A DNA stretch of 64,000 bases from assembly GCF_000328625.1 (NCBI RefSeq), contig NC_019978.1, forward strand, positions 2,418,001 to 2,482,000, written 5' to 3'. The notes under the pieces are model-generated. The model ran no database searches. It was not told where the DNA came from and saw nothing but the letters and a program-made list of their open reading frames with translations. The DNA is from Halobacteroides halobius DSM 5150 (lineage in GTDB: Bacteria > Bacillota > Halanaerobiia > Halobacteroidales > Halobacteroidaceae). Position numbers and translations under genes: made by a program. Below are positions 35,596 through 45,506 of this stretch, piece after piece; positions within the stretch are counted from its first letter, which is position 1; every line of letters starts with the position of its first letter.

Positions 35596-37311
35596 TTAAA
35601 ATCTATTTCCAATTCTAATACTAAAGTCACTCTTTGACTTTAATTGTGCATCAGGAGCATAACCATAATCTAAACCTAATTGTCCTATTGGAGTCTGGAA
35701 TCTAACCCCTAATCCTACAGAATAATTAAGGTCTGTTAGCTTATCTAATTCAATATTATCCTTAAAAGTTCTACCTGCATCTAAAAAGGCAACCCCTGTA
35801 ACTTTATCTACTAATTTATGGCGATACTCTATATTACTAACTACAATTGAATCTCCAATAAATCCTGCTTCTTTAGGCTTATAATCTGTTTGAGAGGTAT
35901 AATAGTTACTATTATAACCTCTAACCCCATCTAAACCTGATAGAAAGTACCTATTATTTCCTAAGTCTCCACTACTTTCACCTAATTTTAAGCGAAAGGC
36001 CCAACTATTGTCATCCCCAACGGGTAAATACTTTCTAGCATCGATTTCATATTTAGCATAATCATTATCCCCGCCTAGAATTCCTGCCTTTTTAACTGAG
36101 AATTCAACCCTACTACCTGTTCTTGGATTAAAGATATTATCTCTAGTATCTCTAACCGTCTTAAGAGTTAAGCTGTTATTATCCTGCCAACTACCAGTTC
36201 CTACCTTCTTTTTATCAATATTTAGTTTCAGATATCCTTTAGTATTCTCAGTTAGTGGCCGACCAACAGTAATACTTCCTCCCTTAGTCTTCTCTTCGGT
36301 ACCACTCGGTCTAGTTTCTCGTTTATTATATAAATTTAAATTAATACTAGTTTTAGTTCCAAACGCCCATGGTTCATAGAAACCAATCTCATACGTATTC
36401 TTTTTAGAACCAAATTGCCACTTTAGTTTTACACTCTGTCCTCGGCCAAAAAGATTATCCTTTTTAATATTAATTAACCCAGTCCAACCACTTGTTCCAC
36501 TATATCCTGCACCAATACTAAAGGTACCAGTCTTAGCTTCTTTAACATGGATTTCTAGATTAACAGCTTGGCGATTTCCTTCTACTTTATTAAATTTAGG
36601 CTTTACATCCTTAAAATAACCTAGATTATAAATATCCCTTAAATCTTCCCAAACTTGATTAATATTAAATACTTGACCTGGTTGTAAAGATAACTCTCGT
36701 CTAATAACATAATCTTTAGTTACATTATTTCCAGTTATTAGAATTTTATTAAGTTTACCTTCATTGATCTTAAGGTGTAATTCATTATTATTCTTAATTG
36801 TCATATCAACTACTTTAGCTAATACATAACCTTCTTCTTGATAAAACTTATTAATCTCTTTAATATCTTTGTTTAATCTATTAATATTTAATACTTCTCC
36901 AGGTTCTATCTGTAATATTTCTTTAATCTTACTATCAGAAATCTTCTTATTTCCCTTAATCTTAATAGCTTCTAATTTAGGATGTTCAAAGACTTCAAAA
37001 ATAAGCATAATCCCCTCAGCATGATTTTTAAAATTAACTCGTACATCAAAGAAATAACCTAGATCAAAAATTGTTTGCATATCCTTTTTTAGTTGTTGAT
37101 AAGAAACCTTATCCCCTACTTTAGTCTTAATTTGATTTAAAATCATACTCTCAGAAATATGATCATTTCCAGCTACCTTGATTTTAGTAATAGTATTACT
37201 AGATAAATCTCCAGGTGCTACAGATACTGGTTTAGCAGCTACTGCAAGCCCTCCATTAACTGTTAATAAAATCAATACTAAAGTTACAATACCTAATCTA
37301 TTAAGCTCCAT
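35596..37311 (-). CDS. bamA: Outer-membrane protein assembly factor BamA
   Basis: About 571 residues, shorter than the roughly 800 of proteobacterial BamA. A signal peptide is followed by three POTRA domains (about 40-112, 113-187, 188-272, beginning ITKIKVAGNDHI, LEAIKIKGNKKI and LNKILITGNNVT) and an Omp85 barrel (about 275-571) ending in FSIRIGNRF with a terminal Phe. The barrel has the conserved GLDGVRGYNS motif. I chose the second ATG since GGAGG touches the first. Confidence 0.95.
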   Translation of the reverse strand: MELNRLGIVTLVLILLTVNGGLAVAAKPVSVAPGDLSSNTITKIKVAGNDHISESMILNQIKTKVGDKVSYQQLKKDMQTIFDLGYFFDVRVNFKNHAEGIMLIFEVFEHPKLEAIKIKGNKKISDSKIKEILQIEPGEVLNINRLNKDIKEINKFYQEEGYVLAKVVDMTIKNNNELHLKINEGKLNKILITGNNVTKDYVIRRELSLQPGQVFNINQVWEDLRDIYNLGYFKDVKPKFNKVEGNRQAVNLEIHVKEAKTGTFSIGAGYSGTSGWTGLINIKKDNLFGRGQSVKLKWQFGSKKNTYEIGFYEPWAFGTKTSINLNLYNKRETRPSGTEEKTKGGSITVGRPLTENTKGYLKLNIDKKKVGTGSWQDNNSLTLKTVRDTRDNIFNPRTGSRVEFSVKKAGILGGDNDYAKYEIDARKYLPVGDDNSWAFRLKLGESSGDLGNNRYFLSGLDGVRGYNSNYYTSQTDYKPKEAGFIGDSIVVSNIEYRHKLVDKVTGVAFLDAGRTFKDNIELDKLTDLNYSVGLGVRFQTPIGQLGLDYGYAPDAQLKSKSDFSIRIGNRF

Positions 37312-37340
37312 TAAATTCATCCTCCTTTGTTTGCTATAAA

Positions 37341-40300
37341 TTAAAAAGGAATAGTAGCTTCCATTCTTAATTTATAATTCCCTAAATTATTATAGCTTCC
37401 TCTTAATTGTAAATTATCTAATCCTTGACTAAAATTATACTCAAAGCCTAATGATTGTTTCTCTTCCATTCCAAAAGTCCTATTATACTTTAACATAAAA
37501 TTATCAAAGATAAATTTACCTATTTCAATCTTCAATTGATTACTTAGTAGTGACTTAATTCTAACTTTATCTAAATCTAATGATTGTTCAAACGAACGTT
37601 CTACTTTATACAATAATTCAGTCTTTAATCCCTCTCCCATAATACGCCATAATTCATTTTTGACTGCTTGTTCATAATTCTTCTGCAATAAGTTCCCAAT
37701 TCCTCCTTGACCCATTAATAAACTAATTATTTCTCTTCTAGTTAAAGCAGGGTCAGAACTAAGAGCAAAGTTTAAATGATTAGCAGGACCTGCTAAATCA
37801 AGTTTAATCTCAGTGCCTTGAATCATAGTCTTTGCTTGGATATCTAAATTAGGAATGTAACTATATTTATTAAAGCGAGCAGTTCCTTCTTGTAACTCAA
37901 AAACAGTATTATAATAAGTGAATCGTCCTGTATTAGATTTTAATCTTCCTGTTAATTGTAATGTGCCATCAACAGTTTTTAAATTCAATTTTCCGTTCTG
38001 CACTAGTATATCTATATTTTCATTACCTACTTTAACATCTTGACCAGGCTTTATTACTAAATCAAAACGTGGTTTAATAACTGCTGGTTTCTTATCACTC
38101 TTTGTTGGCCACTTAAAAGGAAGTCTAAATCTCATATTATGAGCTATAATATTTCCTTTAATTAATGGCTTCTTTAAAGAACCACCGATCTTTAATTGAA
38201 GATCATTTAAACCTTGCCAAGAACCATGTTCAAATGCAATATCCTGACCTGTTAACTTTAAGTTATAATTAGCAGGAACTACACCATCTAAAGCAATAGT
38301 ACCCCCTAATTGAAATTGACCTGTCCCATACTGGCCTGTTAATTTCTTAACCATTGCTTGACCTTTTTTAAAAAGCACCTTCCCTGTTAAACCTTTAATC
38401 TTTCTATCTAAGACTGGATGAGAAATACTTCCTGACTTTAGTTTTGCTTCTCCAGTTAATACAGGATGCTCCCAAGTCCCCCCTACACTTAACTGGGCTG
38501 AACCTTGGCCCTGGGCCAAATCAACATCATCTACTAACAATGAAAGGAGACTTAAATTGCCTTCTTCTAATCTTAAATCAAGATCAAATCTTTCGTCTTT
38601 AGTTAAAGGAACCAAACCTTTAGCCTGGAGAACATTATTGCCTTGCACTTGTAATTCTTGTTTTAAAAGCAATTGTTGACCATTAATTATCCTTAATCGA
38701 CCAGCCAACTGTTGATAATTCAAATCAGCTATTTGGCCCTTAGATACTTGTAAATTTGAATCTAAATTTAAATTATCTAATTGACCACTTATTTGACCTG
38801 TCAAATCTAACTCACCAGTTACTTTATAAGGTACCTCCTCTAATTGATTTAAAAAATTTAAATTAAAATTATGAGCTGCTAAGAATAAATCAACTCCATT
38901 TTTAAACCAATAATCCCCTTGTAACTTTAAGCTACCTTCCTTATCAGAATCTAGCGCTGAAAGGTCTAGTGATAATTTAGGTTCTTTTAAAAAACCATTA
39001 GCTTTAATCCGGCCAGTTAATTGATAATCTCCCTTGATTTTAACTGGAAGTAGTTGATTTAAATAAGTTAAATCACCTTTAATGATATCAACTACAAACT
39101 GGTCAAAGCTTTGTTTATATAAATCTATACTTCCTGCGAATTGATATTGATTATCTTGATCATTCAACTTACCATTTGTAACATCTAATTCTGATTGACT
39201 ATAATACAGCCTAGCTGATACTTCTCCTAACTTATATCCCTTAACTTTAAGTTGATGGCTACTTACCTTACCAGCTACTTTAAGATTATCTAAATCTCCA
39301 TATAAACTACCTTCTACATTGGCTTGACCTGCTACTTTAGCTAATTTAACCAATGGATTAATATCTTGTAATCTTAATTTATCACTAATAAATTTTAAAT
39401 TCAAATAATTATCTTTTAAACTACCCTTAGCTTGGGCAAAGCTATTGTTGTATCTAGCCTGCAAATCATTAATTATAAATGCTCCCTCTTTATAACTATA
39501 ATTAAGTTGCGCTTTAGTAAATTGTTGCCCATAAGCTTTCCCGTTACTTACTGATAACCGGCCTTTAATTACAGGTTTGTCCAATAAATTATTAATTCTT
39601 GTCCTACCAGTTACTAATCCTTGGATTGGTAAGTCTAATCCTAACGCTGATAATAATTTGTCTGCCTTAACTTTAGCTGCTTGAATTAATAATTTAGATT
39701 TTAGATTAGAAAAATTGAACTTACCTGATAGTTGACTATTTAATTTAGGCACTTGTACTTGAGTTAAAGTAAGTTCTTGCTCTTTAAAAGTCAACCGACC
39801 ATTAACCTTTTCTAAATTTAGATTATCTTGAATCAAATCCTTATAAACTAAATCATTAATCTTAAAATCACCCACAAAGCTAGGGTTATATAAATTTCCT
39901 TCTAACTTACCATCTAAGCTTATAATACCTGCTAACTCATTTAAATGGTGAATTGATTTTAATTCCTCTAATTTGATTTTATTTGCATCCAAATTTAGTT
40001 TGATATTGCCTGCTAAATCAATTGTCCCACTTAAATCAAAAGTACTTTTATCAGCAATCAACTGAGCCTGGTTAAGAAACATCTTGCCTTGACTAAGCCA
40101 AAAATCACTTTGAAATTGGTCAAATTCATACTCAGCAATTGACCCCTGTTCTACAGATAATGATCCTAAGAAATTAACTCCTTGCTTTTTAAAACCTTTA
40201 CCAGAGATGATCCCTTCTCCACTAGTGAAGCCAGATAAGGAATAATTTCCTGGAATAATAGATTTAAGTCGACTTAAATCTATCTTCTTAAATTCAGCTG

Positions 40301-41552
40301 ATAATATATAATTAAAATCATCTTTTATAGATAACATACCATTACTAGTAAATTGGCCACTTCCATACTTGAAATTTAATTTTTTCAAGTTTAAAATTCC
40401 GTCTTTATAATATAATTTACTAGCAAAATCATTAATCGGAATCTGATTTATTTTTCCGGTTGATAATTTAATTTCACTTACTAAATTAGGCTGTTTTAGT
40501 CCTCCTCTAACATGCCCAGTGATGTTAGCTAACCCAGCTAGGTTTAAATTAGGTGGTAAAAAATTATTTAATTTAGCTAACTGTAGTTGAGGAAACTTAT
40601 ATTTTAAATTAAGTTGAGGCTTTTGCCAACTAAAAACCTCTCCTTTAACTACTAAAGGCGATTTCTTATATCTAGCAAATAACCTCTTTACCTTTAAACC
40701 ATAATTATTAATGCTAAAATAACCACTAATATCTTTTAATCGATTATTTTTATAATATAAGCTAGCCTTAGTTAAAGCTAAATCACCATAGTAATTGGGC
40801 AGACTTCCCCAGTGACCTTTAAACTTAATCTCACCTGCTAAAAGACCTTGATACTCAACTTTTGAATTAAAATCAATTAACTTAGCTACTCGAACTAAAT
40901 CAATGTCACTAAAATCAAGCTTCCCTTGGTATTCTTCTCCTTTAATTACTCCTTTTAAATTAATTCTCTCCTTTAAAGTAGCTACTTTAGCTCCTAAGTT
41001 AACAGTTATATTCTCCTCAATATCAATTTGACCGGTTAATTGCTTAAATTCAGTGGTTAATTTACTTGTATCATACTCTATTCTACCATCTTTAATTTGA
41101 AGAGATAAAGAAAGATTACTTGTTTTAGATTTAGTTTGATTAGGACTAGACTTAAGAATACTCTTCTTTAGGGACTGATAATTCCATTTTTTTCTTTTTA
41201 TTAATCTCAATTGTGGTTCAATAAAACTAATTTCTTCAATACTCTTTACCGGATTTAGGGCACCAAAAATCAAATCCCCTAAATTATAGCTAATTATTAC
41301 CTGCTTTACTTGTAATAAATTCGAAATATCCCCTTTAATTCTTACATCGTTAATTATTATTTGATTAAATCCACCTAAACTTACCTCACCTATCTGTAGC
41401 TCTGTTTTTATCCTCTTCTCTAACTGACTAATTACCGGCTCTTTAATCTGTAGTAACAAATTATCATTTAGATAAAATGTAGCTACAAGAATAAATAATA
41501 AAATACCTACTATCAATAATGACTTTTTAGACTGTAAAGCCTCCTCTACCAT
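37341..41552 (-). CDS. tamB: TamB/AsmA-like translocation and assembly protein
   Basis: 1403 residues. One N-terminal membrane anchor (about 12-30) is followed by a long repetitive beta-rich region of AsmA/TamB type (repeated patterns like GxLxLDGxL) and a C-terminal DUF490 domain (about 1080-1400, with ALTRREIISLLMGQGGIGNL and a Phe end). TamB-like proteins bridge the periplasm and carry phospholipids to the outer membrane; in diderm Firmicutes they pair with BamA. It stands immediately upstream of bamA in transcription order. Confidence 0.92.
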   Translation of the reverse strand: MVEEALQSKKSLLIVGILLFILVATFYLNDNLLLQIKEPVISQLEKRIKTELQIGEVSLGGFNQIIINDVRIKGDISNLLQVKQVIISYNLGDLIFGALNPVKSIEEISFIEPQLRLIKRKKWNYQSLKKSILKSSPNQTKSKTSNLSLSLQIKDGRIEYDTSKLTTEFKQLTGQIDIEENITVNLGAKVATLKERINLKGVIKGEEYQGKLDFSDIDLVRVAKLIDFNSKVEYQGLLAGEIKFKGHWGSLPNYYGDLALTKASLYYKNNRLKDISGYFSINNYGLKVKRLFARYKKSPLVVKGEVFSWQKPQLNLKYKFPQLQLAKLNNFLPPNLNLAGLANITGHVRGGLKQPNLVSEIKLSTGKINQIPINDFASKLYYKDGILNLKKLNFKYGSGQFTSNGMLSIKDDFNYILSAEFKKIDLSRLKSIIPGNYSLSGFTSGEGIISGKGFKKQGVNFLGSLSVEQGSIAEYEFDQFQSDFWLSQGKMFLNQAQLIADKSTFDLSGTIDLAGNIKLNLDANKIKLEELKSIHHLNELAGIISLDGKLEGNLYNPSFVGDFKINDLVYKDLIQDNLNLEKVNGRLTFKEQELTLTQVQVPKLNSQLSGKFNFSNLKSKLLIQAAKVKADKLLSALGLDLPIQGLVTGRTRINNLLDKPVIKGRLSVSNGKAYGQQFTKAQLNYSYKEGAFIINDLQARYNNSFAQAKGSLKDNYLNLKFISDKLRLQDINPLVKLAKVAGQANVEGSLYGDLDNLKVAGKVSSHQLKVKGYKLGEVSARLYYSQSELDVTNGKLNDQDNQYQFAGSIDLYKQSFDQFVVDIIKGDLTYLNQLLPVKIKGDYQLTGRIKANGFLKEPKLSLDLSALDSDKEGSLKLQGDYWFKNGVDLFLAAHNFNLNFLNQLEEVPYKVTGELDLTGQISGQLDNLNLDSNLQVSKGQIADLNYQQLAGRLRIINGQQLLLKQELQVQGNNVLQAKGLVPLTKDERFDLDLRLEEGNLSLLSLLVDDVDLAQGQGSAQLSVGGTWEHPVLTGEAKLKSGSISHPVLDRKIKGLTGKVLFKKGQAMVKKLTGQYGTGQFQLGGTIALDGVVPANYNLKLTGQDIAFEHGSWQGLNDLQLKIGGSLKKPLIKGNIIAHNMRFRLPFKWPTKSDKKPAVIKPRFDLVIKPGQDVKVGNENIDILVQNGKLNLKTVDGTLQLTGRLKSNTGRFTYYNTVFELQEGTARFNKYSYIPNLDIQAKTMIQGTEIKLDLAGPANHLNFALSSDPALTRREIISLLMGQGGIGNLLQKNYEQAVKNELWRIMGEGLKTELLYKVERSFEQSLDLDKVRIKSLLSNQLKIEIGKFIFDNFMLKYNRTFGMEEKQSLGFEYNFSQGLDNLQLRGSYNNLGNYKLRMEATIPF

Positions 41553-41700
41553 CTTGTTTCCTCCAGTCTAATAGCAATAAATTCTATATTTTAGCTGTAT
41601 ATCATCGAATCACTTTTAATAATATTACATTTTAGCCTATCTTGCAATAAATATAGTTAGTTATTTATTAAAATAAATACAACTTATTACCAAATAAAAA

Positions 41701-41722
41701 AAGCTCCCTGCTTAGAGAGCTT
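41701..41722 (-). terminator. Intrinsic terminator of the S55-protein gene
   Basis: On the minus strand AAGCTC and GAGCTT pair around a 10-nt loop and are followed by a run of T (41694-41700). The stem overlaps the stop codon of the gene at 41721. It separates the flagellar/S55 unit from tamB. Confidence 0.75.
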
Positions 41723-43481
41723 AAGAAGCATCTTCATCCAATATAATATTAATTTTTTTCGTTTTATTACCATTTAAAACATAATCTGTATTTAACTCTA
41801 CCTGATCTAATTTTTGCTTGGAAAGTTTTGTTTCTTTCTTATCCGTTTTGGGTTTAGACTGGGAAGCATAATTACTTCTTAATTCAACTATTAATTGATT
41901 ATTCTGCTTCTTCTCCTCATAATCCTTAACTAATTCATCTAATCCTTTAATCTTAGATGTAAAAAGCGAAGAACCTTGATTTAAACTAACCTGCTCTAAA
42001 TTTGCTTCTCGTCCACTCAATACATGAACCCTTAATTCATCTTTTGAAATATCTTGAGGTACTTTTAAACTGACTTTCTTTTTTATTGCTTTACTTCTAT
42101 AAGGACGCAAAGTTATCTCTGCTTTAATTTTTTCCCCTGGTTGAAATTTAAATCTATTTAATTTAACCTTTTCAATTGTAGCTATCTTAGACGTTTGTGC
42201 TACTTTAATATTAAGGTGGATACCTGCTATATTAACTTTTCGAAAAGGATTATTAATTATTAAATGTAAGCCATTTAATAAACTAGATAAAGATGCTACA
42301 GCTATATCATTAGAACTATAATAAAGATTTTTCTGAGTAATTAGTTCATCAGATAAACTTCCACTTAAAATCTTTAACTCAACCTGTGAAGTACCTCCGC
42401 CCCGTCGGTCAATAGCACTGTCTATAGTTTGTAATACAGCCGATGATGCTAACTTAGTTAATAAGTCCTGATTTTTAATAATTTGAAAACTAAAATTCCT
42501 TGTTCTATTTAAATCTTTATCAGTTACACTAACTCTTACTGGAATTACATTAGGAAACTTTCCAATTTCACCTGCTATTCCAGCTTTTCTATCTTGATTA
42601 ATTAGCCCCTTTAAATCAAGAGGAGAACCAATCTTAAAAGGCATTTTAACACTTTTAATCATTTGATGAATATAAGCAGATGATAATAAATAGTTAACAT
42701 TTCCTTTTGATAAGAAAGGATGACCAAAAGCTAAGATTTTATCTTTATTACGATAAGTTAGTGTTCCAATTGCTGATACATTAATATCCCCTCTTACCAG
42801 TTGAACTGCTACTGCACTGCCTGGCTGTAAGGTTACTTCTTTTTGTTTAGCTACCAGACCACCAGCATTAACTGGTACTACATCATAATTTTTTAATCCT
42901 TGGGCCAACCTTTCTTTAGCCCTACCATATAAGCCACTTACTAATAATGGAGTAGTTACTGGCCTAGCTACCAAAGTAGTTTTATTCTTAACCTCTAGAT
43001 CTTTTGTAGCAAATCTAATTTTAGTATACTTCCTTTTTCCGATCCTAATTGGTTTAGTCAAGTTAATCTCTCGATTGACTTGAGGTTGATTCATCTTAAA
43101 GATACTTAACATACTTTTAATTGGAGTTACCATGCCAATCTTATGATTTGCCATCTGCCAACCATAACCAACAGCTCCAATTAACTTACCATCAATATAA
43201 ACTGGACTACCACTCATTCCTGAAGCAATACCACCAGTTTGTTCTATTAAATCACCACTTGTCTTGACTAAAATTAAAGGATGACCTACCTGCTTTCTTA
43301 AAATACTAATTATCTCTACATCAAATTTTTCTATTTTAGTGCCCTTAATAACTGTCTTTCCTGTCGCTTTCATACCGGGTTTAATCTGATTTAAAGGCAT
43401 AATTTGAGGACTAGCTAACACAGGATGAGCAAATAAGATAAAAATAAATACTATTAGAACTATTTGAGAGTATTTTCGCAA
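41721..43481 (-). CDS. SpoIVB-type peptidase S55 domain protein
   Basis: 586 residues. A signal peptide (to about 23) is followed by an S55-like chymotrypsin-fold domain with GGIASGMSGSPVYIDG (Ser90/Ser92), VEIISI and KIGMVTPIKSML, then a long C-terminal region of beta sandwich type and a charged tail. SpoIVB cleaves SpoIVFA in spore formers, but this protein is longer and lacks an evident PDZ domain, so it may be a different envelope protease or an inactive relative. The start is a TTG after GGAAGGGA. It follows the flagellar rod-binding gene by 16 bp. Confidence 0.75.
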   Translation of the reverse strand: MRKYSQIVLIVFIFILFAHPVLASPQIMPLNQIKPGMKATGKTVIKGTKIEKFDVEIISILRKQVGHPLILVKTSGDLIEQTGGIASGMSGSPVYIDGKLIGAVGYGWQMANHKIGMVTPIKSMLSIFKMNQPQVNREINLTKPIRIGKRKYTKIRFATKDLEVKNKTTLVARPVTTPLLVSGLYGRAKERLAQGLKNYDVVPVNAGGLVAKQKEVTLQPGSAVAVQLVRGDINVSAIGTLTYRNKDKILAFGHPFLSKGNVNYLLSSAYIHQMIKSVKMPFKIGSPLDLKGLINQDRKAGIAGEIGKFPNVIPVRVSVTDKDLNRTRNFSFQIIKNQDLLTKLASSAVLQTIDSAIDRRGGGTSQVELKILSGSLSDELITQKNLYYSSNDIAVASLSSLLNGLHLIINNPFRKVNIAGIHLNIKVAQTSKIATIEKVKLNRFKFQPGEKIKAEITLRPYRSKAIKKKVSLKVPQDISKDELRVHVLSGREANLEQVSLNQGSSLFTSKIKGLDELVKDYEEKKQNNQLIVELRSNYASQSKPKTDKKETKLSKQKLDQVELNTDYVLNGNKTKKINIILDEDAS

Positions 43482-43497
43482 TCATATCCCTTCCTTC

Positions 43498-43791
43498 CTA
43501 CTTATTTAATTGCCGATAAGCAGCCTCTGCAATACCTAAATTGCTCTTTTGGGCAGCTTCTTTAGCTAATTTATCATAATACATATCTTTGAATATTTTT
43601 CCTTTGATTCCCGTATCAAGAAGCTTAGATTTAAATCCAGCGTCTTTCATCTGTTTAAACATCATCCCTAGAAATATTGATTCAAAATCCTCACAGACCT
43701 CTTTTAACCTATCTTGATTCTGTTTATTAATCTTATTTTGAGCCTGTTCTATCTTAAATTGATTATACTGTAACTGAGAATTTATCCTCAT
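43498..43791 (-). CDS. Flagellar rod-binding protein (FlgJ N-terminal domain)
   Basis: 97 residues covering only the rod-binding (rod-cap) domain, with VCEDFESIFLGMMFKQM. The muramidase domain found in proteobacterial FlgJ is absent, as is common outside that group. It caps the growing rod. GGAGGTGA precedes the ATG; it is last in the flagellar operon. Confidence 0.88.
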   Translation of the reverse strand: MRINSQLQYNQFKIEQAQNKINKQNQDRLKEVCEDFESIFLGMMFKQMKDAGFKSKLLDTGIKGKIFKDMYYDKLAKEAAQKSNLGIAEAAYRQLNK

Positions 43792-43802
43792 CTAATCACC
43801 TC

Positions 43803-44894
43803 CTACATAATCTTAAGTTTAGCATGTAGCGCTCCAGCTTGCTTAATAGCCTGTAAAATAGCTATTATATCTTGAGGTTTGGCCCCTACTGCATTTAATC
43901 CTTTAACTACATCAGAAACACTAGCTCCCTTAGGCATAACCACTAAGCGCTTCTTTTTCTTTTCTTGTTCCTGATTGGGTTGTTGATTTTGATTAGCAGG
44001 TTTATCTTGCTTAGCCTCAATAGTTATAGTCAGATTTCCATGAGCTATTGAAACTTTAGACAAACGTACATTATGCCCCATTACAACTGTTCCACTGCGC
44101 TTATTAACTACCACTATTGCCTCAGTATCTGGTCTTACTTCTAATTGATTGATCCGCGAGATAAAATTAACCTTATTATTCTTAAAATGTTGTGGTATCT
44201 TAACTGCCACTCGACTAGCATCTAAGGCTTTAGCATATGCTCCACCGGTTGGAGTATAACCAAAGTTATTATTTATTACATCAGCTATTCTTTGGGCAGT
44301 AGAAAAATTAGAATTACTTAAAATTAAAGTCACCTGGTCACCAAAGGTAAATTTAGTAGGGACAACCCGCTCTATAATAGCCCCATTAGGTACTCTACCA
44401 ACTGTAGCAGTACCTCCATTACCCCCTCCAACTAAGACTGGACCTTGAGCCATAGCATAAACTTTTTGTTGTCTTGGCCCTTGAAGAGGAGTCATTAATA
44501 ATGTCCCACCTGCTAAGCTATCTGCACTACCAATAGATGATAAAGTAATATCAATTTTGTCCCCGGCTCGAGCAAACGGGGGTAATTTAGCCGTTACCAT
44601 TACTGCTGCTACATTATCCGTTCCTATCTCAGCAGGATTTACTTGAATCCCAAAATTTTGCAACATATTAGCTACTGATTGGACTGTATAAGCACTATCT
44701 CCATCTCCAGTCCCATTTAGACCAACTACTAATCCATATCCAATTAATTGATTATCTCTTACTCCTTTAACCCGTGTTATATCTTTTATTCTCACTAAAG
44801 GTTCATTAACACTTGGTTGATCAGGGGTTAAAGCCATAACTGAACTATTAACAATTAAGATTATAAATAATATACTAATTAAATATCTCTTCAT
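43803..44894 (-). CDS. flgI: Flagellar P-ring protein FlgI
   Basis: About 363 residues with a signal peptide (SVMA), VRIKDITRVKGVRDNQLIGYGLVVGL, GLNGTGDGD, and a C-terminal VVKGLNAVGAKPQDIIAILQ. It forms the peptidoglycan ring around the rod. The ATG at 44894 has AGAAAGAGGGG upstream; the open frame extends 29 codons into flgH but that part is not FlgI-like. An insertion rich in Gln and Lys occurs near residues 305-320. Confidence 0.94.
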   Translation of the reverse strand: MKRYLISILFIILIVNSSVMALTPDQPSVNEPLVRIKDITRVKGVRDNQLIGYGLVVGLNGTGDGDSAYTVQSVANMLQNFGIQVNPAEIGTDNVAAVMVTAKLPPFARAGDKIDITLSSIGSADSLAGGTLLMTPLQGPRQQKVYAMAQGPVLVGGGNGGTATVGRVPNGAIIERVVPTKFTFGDQVTLILSNSNFSTAQRIADVINNNFGYTPTGGAYAKALDASRVAVKIPQHFKNNKVNFISRINQLEVRPDTEAIVVVNKRSGTVVMGHNVRLSKVSIAHGNLTITIEAKQDKPANQNQQPNQEQEKKKKRLVVMPKGASVSDVVKGLNAVGAKPQDIIAILQAIKQAGALHAKLKIM

Positions 44895-44907
44895 TTTACC
44901 CCTCTTT

Positions 44908-45480
44908 CTAAAAGAACCAATTAAGAATTCTAGTAATAATTCCTGGCTTTTGTTTGTTAGCAATGACCCCTTTACCTTCATAATTAATATCTAAATTAGC
45001 TATATAATTTGATTGAATTGTATTTCCAGCAGAAATATCTTCGGGTCTAATTATTCCACTTAAATTTATCTTCTGTCTTTCATCATTAATAATAATTTCT
45101 TTCATTCCAGAAATCTTTAAATTACCATCAGGTAATACTTTAACCACTCTCACAGCTACTTTAGCAGATAGATTGCCACTTCGGCTAGTATTTCCAGCTG
45201 CTGAACTACTATCACTTTCATCAAACGCAAATGGATTAATAAAATCCAAAATTCCTGTTCCTGCTCCTACGGCAGCTTGATTAGTCTGGGAAACATCTGT
45301 ACTAGCTTGTTGGGTTGCTGTAGCATTTTCACTAACTATTATCGTTAAGATATCTCCTGCTTTATAGGCCCGTTCATCCGAATACATAGATTTAGACTGA
45401 TTCCAAAGGGAAGCAGCTTGAATAGTTGTAGTAGAAAATAATATAATTACTATCATCAGGGCCAATCTCTTATATTGCAT
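44908..45480 (-). CDS. flgH: Flagellar L-ring protein FlgH
   Basis: 190 residues. Signal peptide, SLWNQSKSMYSDERAYKAGDILTIIVSENATA, and the conserved GMKEIIINDERQKINLSGIIRPEDIS region. A lipobox Cys is not seen, unlike most FlgH, so its anchoring is unclear. The L ring sits in the outer membrane, direct support for a diderm cell. The start is the ATG after GGAAGGTGAAG. Confidence 0.93.
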   Translation of the reverse strand: MQYKRLALMIVIILFSTTTIQAASLWNQSKSMYSDERAYKAGDILTIIVSENATATQQASTDVSQTNQAAVGAGTGILDFINPFAFDESDSSSAAGNTSRSGNLSAKVAVRVVKVLPDGNLKISGMKEIIINDERQKINLSGIIRPEDISAGNTIQSNYIANLDINYEGKGVIANKQKPGIITRILNWFF

Positions 45481-45506
45481 CTTCACTTCACCTTCCTTTG
45501 ATCTAA

